Shown here: positions 58,270 to 64,000 of the stretch, in pieces | How positions within the stretch are numbered: position 1 is the first letter of the stretch | Layout of the letters: each line of letters starts with the position of its first letter | Assembly (NCBI GenBank): GCA_000310025.1 | Contig: FN649726.1 | Coordinates: 62,001-126,000 of the forward strand | Origin: Ectocarpus siliculosus | Lineage: Eukaryota; Sar; Phaeophyceae; Ectocarpales; Ectocarpaceae | Length of the DNA: 64,000 bases | Reading direction: 5' to 3' | Program-made: the position numbers and the translations under genes | Notes under the pieces: model-generated | What the model was told of the DNA's origin: nothing | Database searches by the model: none | Seen by the model: only the letters and a program-made list of their open reading frames with translations

Positions 58270-58292
58270 GCGGGTTAGGGTCTAGGGTTAGT
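58270..58292 (+). repeat. Degenerate telomere-type repeats
   Basis: GGGTTAGGGTCTAGGGTTAG: three imperfect TTAGGG-like units, a second interstitial trace besides that at 1550. Confidence 0.6.
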
Positions 58293-58640
58293 GTACAACA
58301 ACCCCGTAGGTGGAGAACTAACCATCCTTGCCCCTCACCAACTTGCCCTCACCCTGCGAAAACTTGCAGAGAGGGCGACGCGTGACGTACGAGAGTTAAC
58401 ATTTAGCGCTACACACAGCGCTGTCCTTTTATCTACAACAGTGACAGGAGTGTGTACAATATATTGACTAGACTCGAGGGAGATACATGAGGTACAGTAA
58501 AACCAAGTGACACGGATCAATGGTGGCTTGATGTGCACTGAGCTGCTGCCCTGTTGGAAAGCACAGCGTGTAGACTACGAATAATAGTAGTGTCACACCC
58601 CTACGAACACGAACTTTGAGTGTGAGCGTAGGACGGCTGT

Positions 58641-58976
58641 GTGGAGCGAGTGTGTCCGCGGGGCAAGAAAGGGGGAGATATTTTCAGAAGAGATCATCTG
58701 TGGCGGATATCGAATAAATTCTGGAAACATGCGGAGAATAGAATCGCAAATAAATTATGGTTTGAAAGAAAGGCAGCCTTTTATCATGCATCCAAAAATT
58801 CCAGATGCTATGGATTCATTGCTAATCTATCTTGGACTCTTTCGATAGAGATGGATTCGTTGGGTCATATTGATGAAAAGAAACAAATTCAAGTGATATG
58901 TACAGGGCAACGAGTCCGAAAAAACGGAACGATGGTCAGCACCCGACTTCAGCACCGGAACATAATCTGGCGCTGA
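58641..58976 (+). other. Uncharacterised AT-rich open frame containing dispersed repeat copy 2
   Basis: A 111-codon frame (key run RRDHLWRISNKFWKHAENRI) in sequence clearly richer in A/T than its surroundings. Its centre (58808-58868) is the ~60-bp repeat also found at 2008. The composition and repeat link suggest a mobile or viral-type fragment rather than a host gene, but no family is recognised. Confidence 0.35.
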
Positions 58977-59523
58977 ATAAAATCGTCCTTGGTAACTGCT
59001 GCTGTGATTTGACACGTAGTATTGCGCGGCCACGGACGGACGACCACGGGCGGACGCGTCCAGGCCGGGAGGAACTGCCGCAACAAACTTCAAAGCAGGG
59101 ATGCTTGTTGTAACGTGTATTGTGGATGCATGCGTGGCGACTACATAGACCTACATATAGTCTATGTAGGCATGGAGACCAAAAGCAAGAAAGCATGCCC
59201 CCAAAAGTATGCGGACTAAAGTAACAGCAGCGGAACGGAAATCAAGCAGCGTGTTGCCGGCGACGCCAGCAGTCTTAGTGTAACGGTCACCTTGGGGCTG
59301 AATCAAAGTACAGCAGTGTAGTCCGACCACGGATGACACGGGTTGGTGCTTTCCTTTGCTCCCCCTGCGTTTGCTTTCCTATATCGCCTGGCATGCATGG
59401 TGTGGACACCATGCAGCCGCGACGAACACGAACTTAACAGAAGGCCACATGATGATTATTCGATTATTCGGAATAAAAATCTTGGATCTTGCCCGTGGGA
59501 GGTCACACAACGCTTGACAACCA

Positions 59524-59613
59524 ACCCCAACAACCTGTTACCACGGGAATCGAACGGTCAAGGGTTAGATGAGAGCACGGACGGACAGAAGGTACTGGAA
59601 GATGGAGAGATCG

Positions 59614-59644
<31 letters not shown>

Positions 59645-59658
59645 GCAACAACAACAAC
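59524..59658 (+). repeat. Repeat unit ending in (CAA)n, copy 1
   Basis: ACCACGGGAATCGAACGG, then GGACAGAAGGTACTGGAAGA, then a CAA microsatellite (59613-59658, one CAG). The same order recurs at 60470-60587. The polyglutamine it would encode in one frame is a by-product. Confidence 0.7.
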
Positions 59659-60469
59659 ACCTACCATGTTTGTTTGTCGGAGAGATGACAACGGTCGGAG
59701 AGTTGGCACCGATCGGGGTGATGGCACCGGGGTGTTACTGCAACACCTGTCTGTGTGTGTTTCATCGGGGATCACAGCGGTCGGAGAGATTTCACCGGGG
59801 TGCCGTGAAAAAACGAAGCATCTATGTACTTCGGCGTTGCGGCGTGCAATAATAAAATTCCATAACAACACCGGGGTCGGAGAGATGGTACCCGAGTGCG
59901 ATAAAAAGAAAAACGAGGAAAAACAAAGGAAACACATATGATGAAAAAACACGATCGCGCGAGCTCCCGCCCTTTTTTTACGGTAAACAGCAAATAACCA
60001 TGACACGCCTTTTTTCTTTCGATAACCATGGGTATCGCACCATCACACGGCTACCACCTCCGAATATCATGACATTTTTGTGCAATCTACAGTACACGTT
60101 ACCCAACATCGCACATCAGCAACAACAGCAGCCTGACTCCAAGGCATGGGTGGACCTGTGATGAAACACGATGAATGCGCTGCAACGCCTCTCTTTGTCG
60201 ACGGATATAAATAACTGTGCGTGCCATATGGCACCCATCATTGAGTTCGCACCACGCATAGTAGGTGTTATGGCGTTATGGCACCGGGCGGTGTGCGCAC
60301 ACAAAGCGAACGGCATTATTCTTGAATCGCACTGTACAATCTAGGGTTCCCTCGCATAGCGTGTAGAGGCGAGCGGAGTGGCCTAGACTATCTGTCGTTG
60401 ACTTTTATTGGCTGGCGGACCTTTCGGGTCCATTTTTTTCGTGTACCTTTTTTGGGCAAGTTAGCCTGT

Positions 60470-60550
60470 GACCACGGGAATCAAGTGTTAGACTAGTACG
60501 GACAGAAGAAGGTACTGGGCAGAGAGAACGGAATGGTTATTACTGTGAAG

Positions 60551-60586
<36 letters not shown>

Positions 60587-60587
60587 C
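60470..60587 (+). repeat. Repeat unit ending in (CAA)n, copy 2
   Basis: GACCACGGGAATCAAGTG, then GGACAGAAGAAGGTACTGGG, then (CAA)n at 60550-60587. More diverged than a recent duplicate. Confidence 0.7.
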
Positions 60588-60592
60588 CGGTC

Positions 60593-60632
60593 TTCCCGGT
60601 GGTCTAGTGGTGGTATCCTTGTAACGTCGCAA
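60593..60632 (+). other. tRNA 5'-half-like sequence
   Basis: TTCCCGGTGGTCTAGTGGTG resembles the D-arm and pol III box A of tRNA-Glu/Asp-type genes, but no T-arm (box B) or acceptor pairing follows. It is more likely a SINE head or tRNA fragment than a working tRNA. Confidence 0.35.
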
Positions 60633-61696
60633 AGTGTTATGGAGGAACAGAGAAATAAAAGAGGGCCTGGCTTCGGGTACTCACAGTTGTTGTGTGATCT
60701 CTTGTCACTATTTAGTTGCTCCTTTACAAAAGGTCGTGAGCTTCCCCATGGGGTGAAAAAATTCCAAATTATCTGCGGGTGAAATATATAGCTGAAAAGG
60801 CTCTTCTTGAGAGTGTACCAAAGTTCGACGTTGGCACCGTTGACGAGGGAAAGGGACGGCTGGACCCCTCTCGCGATAAAAACGAAATTCAGCACACACC
60901 GCAGGAGGAAGGTGGTGCACGAGAAAAAAAAAAAAATCCTGGTGTTTACCCCCTCCTGTGCGTCCCTGGATGGTTGTAGTTGTACGAAAAGGTACACTGA
61001 AAAGTGTAGCTAGTACTCTACGTACACTGAAGAGAGTAGTACTCGTCTCACCACGAAAACTGGGGGAACTGTAGCCATCAAATATAGGACGAAAAAAATA
61101 CAAAAAATACGCTTCCGCACCGGTATCGGTTTAAGGCATCCGGTGCGATCAACGGTACAAAACCCGCGTTGGAGAATAAGTTTGCATGCTTCCGCAAGGT
61201 ACCGGTACCCTCCGAGTCACGATGTGGCGAACGGCGGTGGAGGTGGTAGGTATCGATTGGGGCGCCATTCCCAAAGGGCGCAGGGGTGGGTGATATCGTG
61301 AACAACAAGTTTGCTGCATTGGTGAGCGGTCTTAGTGGTGGTGCGTCCCTGGGCATCCGTGGGTGGGAAAGAGCGTGCGGAGGCTTTCCTGGCACCTTTC
61401 CGCGGCATTTCCAAGCGCTTGCACCACTGCATGTCGAAGTTTCGTGCCGCGTTTTCTGCCAAGTACGAAACGGCGCTGGAGGATACTATGTCGTAGCGGT
61501 GGCCGTGGGCGAGGTTTCGACAAATTGCGGGAGGTTCTCCACGCTCGTCCCCCGTTGGCGATTTTGCCCAATGAATTTCCCGAGCATTGAGAAGACATCA
61601 TTTCCCTACACAAAGCGGGCTGCCGACTAACTCACCAGGGTACACCAGCAGGCGCTTATGGCTTCTGTGACGGGGAGCACGGTTTTGCGGGGAGGC

Positions 61697-62304
61697 GGGG
61701 GGGCGTACTCATAGTCGTGCATGCCGTAATCGTTAGACCATTGACCTCGAATCCCTACAAAGCCGGGACAGAGCACCCCGGGTTCTCACCGGGCCAGGCT
61801 CTTACATCACCAACCGCGAAGCGCCGTGAGGTATTCGGCGAGTCGCATGAAGGGTGCGCTGCATCCTGCTAATTGTGTTCGGCATCTTGTGCTTACTTCC
61901 TTACGTACGGATGACAGCTTCGTATGACATAATATATTTTCTGGTGCTTTCGCTCTCATAGATAGTTGTAAGCACATTGTAACTGCCTCGAGAGAGTTGA
62001 CCAATTTAACACAACGTGGTGCGATTATCCCCCTTGGCGCGGAGTGAGGGGTATCTCCCCCGCACAACATAATCTACTCGACCACCACTCATGGTTACCG
62101 AAAAAAAAAACATAAAACGAAAGGCTAAAAAAAAAAGCGGTAACCTGGTTGTAGAGCTCACGAAGTGATCGGCTTGTTTTACAACATCGCTGCCAAGCGA
62201 CGAAAACCCAACCCCGATGGCAAACACCGGGGGGGGCGGCTTGTTTTACAACGTCGTTGCCAAGCGACGAAAACCCAACCCCGATGGCAAACACCGGGGG
62301 GGGG
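61697..62304 (-). mobile_element. SINE-like dispersed element, longest copy
   Basis: Full-length relative of 33941-34475. By its oligo-C tail (complement of the G-run at 61697-61703) it lies on the minus strand. At the other end the CGGCTTGTTTTACAAC...GGCAAACACCGGGG unit is present twice in tandem (62170-62236 and 62237-62304, period 67 bp), whereas the 33.9-kb copy has one. No coding frame. Confidence 0.7.
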
Positions 62305-64000
62305 CGTGGCAGTTACATCCGTTCTTTCTCCGGGGACTACGCGTTGACCGAAACACACGGGGTGTGCCATGGCGGAGCGGGCTCGATAGTGCATTCCAAT
62401 ATTTCTCCGGGTACGTCGCGTGCACCGAAACAGAAAAGGCGTCAGACGGCACAGACAGGTGGCATGGCGGGTTCAATAGTTGTTTCCCAATGGACTTGGC
62501 GCTCGCTGACACATAATGTTCATATTTGAAGGATGGCACGGGCATGGGCGGGTTGGTGCCGGTGTGGGGGTTCGATACTCTTCGTGTCTCCCCACAGCGC
62601 ACCCACAGATACATGATATACTCATGGATAGAGGCGGCTCCCAAACCCAGGACGTCTGCTATTTCCGACAAAATTCCAGGCATTCACGAACGGCAAGGCA
62701 ACCTTCGCCAGTCTTGATCCCAGCAGCTTCGTCAACAACTCGATGGGGTTTTTCTGTGATCAAGGGCCACAGCAGGCGGTGCAATTCTAATGCATCGGTT
62801 GGCCACCGAGTTGGCGACGCACTTCGATGGCCATTTGGGTAACATGACAAGTATCTCGGGGGTGAGCTCATGGCAGAACACAGATACAAGTTGGTTGCGT
62901 GGCATTTGGAATCAAATGGTGTGGGGACAAGCAGAGGTGTGCCGGTTACTGTAGGTTAAGGCGGAGATTGGTTCGCCGCGCCGAAATACGGTAATCATTC
63001 CAGCGCTTCCCCAACACCAACACACGTTGGGGAAACGATTCATGAAGGATCTCGTTCATGGCAGGGTGGTGGTGCCGTATAAGTCTGTAGCACGCGGGAT
63101 CAAGCACTCGCGTGTTTCACCGCTAGCAGTGGTCGAGTCACACAATCATACCGAGTGATATTGAATGGTATTTTGTGCGGGTGGAAATGGTAAACGGCAG
63201 GATGGGGGTAGGGGGTGACACTTGTTTTTCGAAACATCACCCGTCAGGGAACCCGGCGAGGTCCTGGCGAGCATCACGAGACACGCGCGTGCTTTTCGGG
63301 AAACGAAAGGTCCTATTTCAGCGTAAAGGTAGACGTGGCGGACGCATTTCATTGGACCCATGCTCAGTGGGACAAAGCACCCATTTACTCTCTCTAATGT
63401 CGTGGGTGCCATTTTGGCGATCAATTTTGGATGGCCGGTGGGTGGAGAAATTCCCCTGGGTGATGGTCCTTGCTGGTGGTGATGGTCCTTGCTGGTGTCG
63501 GCTATTGTGCACTTGCATAGACACGCGAACCACTCCAAAGCGAACGTGTTGCCGGACGCGGACAAAATTGCGTCGCCTGGGAAAGGGGCTGCTTGAGCAC
63601 CGCCGGGTGCTTCCGTTGCGCCCTTTGCAAGCGCGCACACGCCTGGCAAATGTTTCGGCGGAAGGGATGTCCGTGATGCGACCAATCTCGAGACGTTTCC
63701 TCATGAAAAAATAAGAACGTATGCTCTTAGCCATCAGATCGGTTATTGTTTCCGACCGCCTCCGCATGCTAGGAAGCACGGCAGCAGACAACCCCATGCC
63801 TGCAATATCGCAGAATAAACTCACAGACTGGTCAGATAAGCAAGATAGTTCTGGAGTACACGATAGACACGCCAGGCATGACGATTGTTATTTCCAAGAA
63901 AGAGGTCGACAATGCAGTGTCGTGATTAGTGGAGTGGCCGAGCACACGCCGGCGGGCTAATGAAGTTAAACTGGGGAGTTTCGGCACCTAACCACGATAG
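62305..64000. other. No confident gene; window end
   Basis: A minus-strand frame near 63787-63600 (GMGLSAAVLPSMRRRSETIT...) follows a TATTGCAG acceptor-like site and looks mildly coding; it might be an exon of a gene extending beyond the window. Another minus frame at 62889-62659 is open without motif. Neither is assignable. Confidence 0.35.

Noticed and set aside
59343-59852. 169-codon plus-strand frame with polyglutamine
   Set aside because: It is driven by the CAA microsatellite and repeat unit; the flanking sequence lacks any protein motif.
60593-60665. A functional tRNA gene
   Set aside because: Only the D-arm/box A part is present; no T-arm, CCA-proximal pairing or anticodon stem can be folded by eye.
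1-64000. CRISPR arrays, bacterial operons, defence islands or rRNA genes
   Set aside because: No regularly spaced short direct repeats, no ribosome-binding-site-linked gene runs and no rRNA signature; the gene structure is eukaryotic.

Overview
The window reads as a nuclear contig from a brown alga or close stramenopile relative, probably Ectocarpus-like (inference). Genes are built from small exons (60-300 b) separated by long introns with clean GT/GC...AG borders. Interstitial TTAGGG repeats are present, one surface protein has a PT-rich 'SAPTGAPT' stalk, and the repeats are eukaryotic (hAT, Tc1/mariner-like, Ty3/gypsy, non-LTR). There are no bacterial operons, CRISPR arrays or rRNA genes. 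The single-frame ORFs mostly hide the genes. I rebuilt the models by matching exon ends, phases and protein families by eye.

Layout. 0-4.2 kb holds a short interstitial telomere tract, a 63-bp tandem duplication and an 879-bp Tc1/mariner-like non-autonomous element. 4.2-6.2 kb (+) is a three-exon LNR-domain single-pass membrane protein. 10.1-14.1 kb (-) is a six-exon rhodanese-like protein with one GC-AG intron. 14.1-18.8 kb has only scattered coding-like fragments. 18.8-19.1 kb (+) is a small ORF with degenerate EF-hands. 19.9-21.1 kb (-) is a six-TM orphan protein. 21.9-23.3 kb is a 1,400-bp hAT-type element with a perfect 8-bp target duplication.

25.2-29.6 kb (-) is an SNF7/CHMP4 (VPS32) ESCRT-III gene. 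It is divergent from, and 384 bp away from, an eleven-exon Tas-type aldo/keto reductase (30.0-38.1 kb, +) that carries an organelle-targeting-like N-terminus. The reductase introns carry repeat insertions and a 145-bp tandem duplication.

38.9-52.3 kb is the most striking structure: two nearly identical, intact eight-exon sulfotransferase genes lie tail to tail as about 4.8-kb inverted arms. The arms flank a 3.7-kb spacer holding a Ty3/gypsy remnant that lacks its reverse transcriptase. Arm homology starts at the ATG, so the two genes have unrelated upstream sequence. Their protein differences concentrate at the predicted 5'-PAPS-binding loop.

52.8-64 kb is repeat-dominated: a non-LTR 3' remnant, SINE-like elements sharing its oligo-C 3' tail, a 100-N gap with poor flanking sequence, CAA microsatellites, a GGGAACCTC-rich tract and no confident gene.
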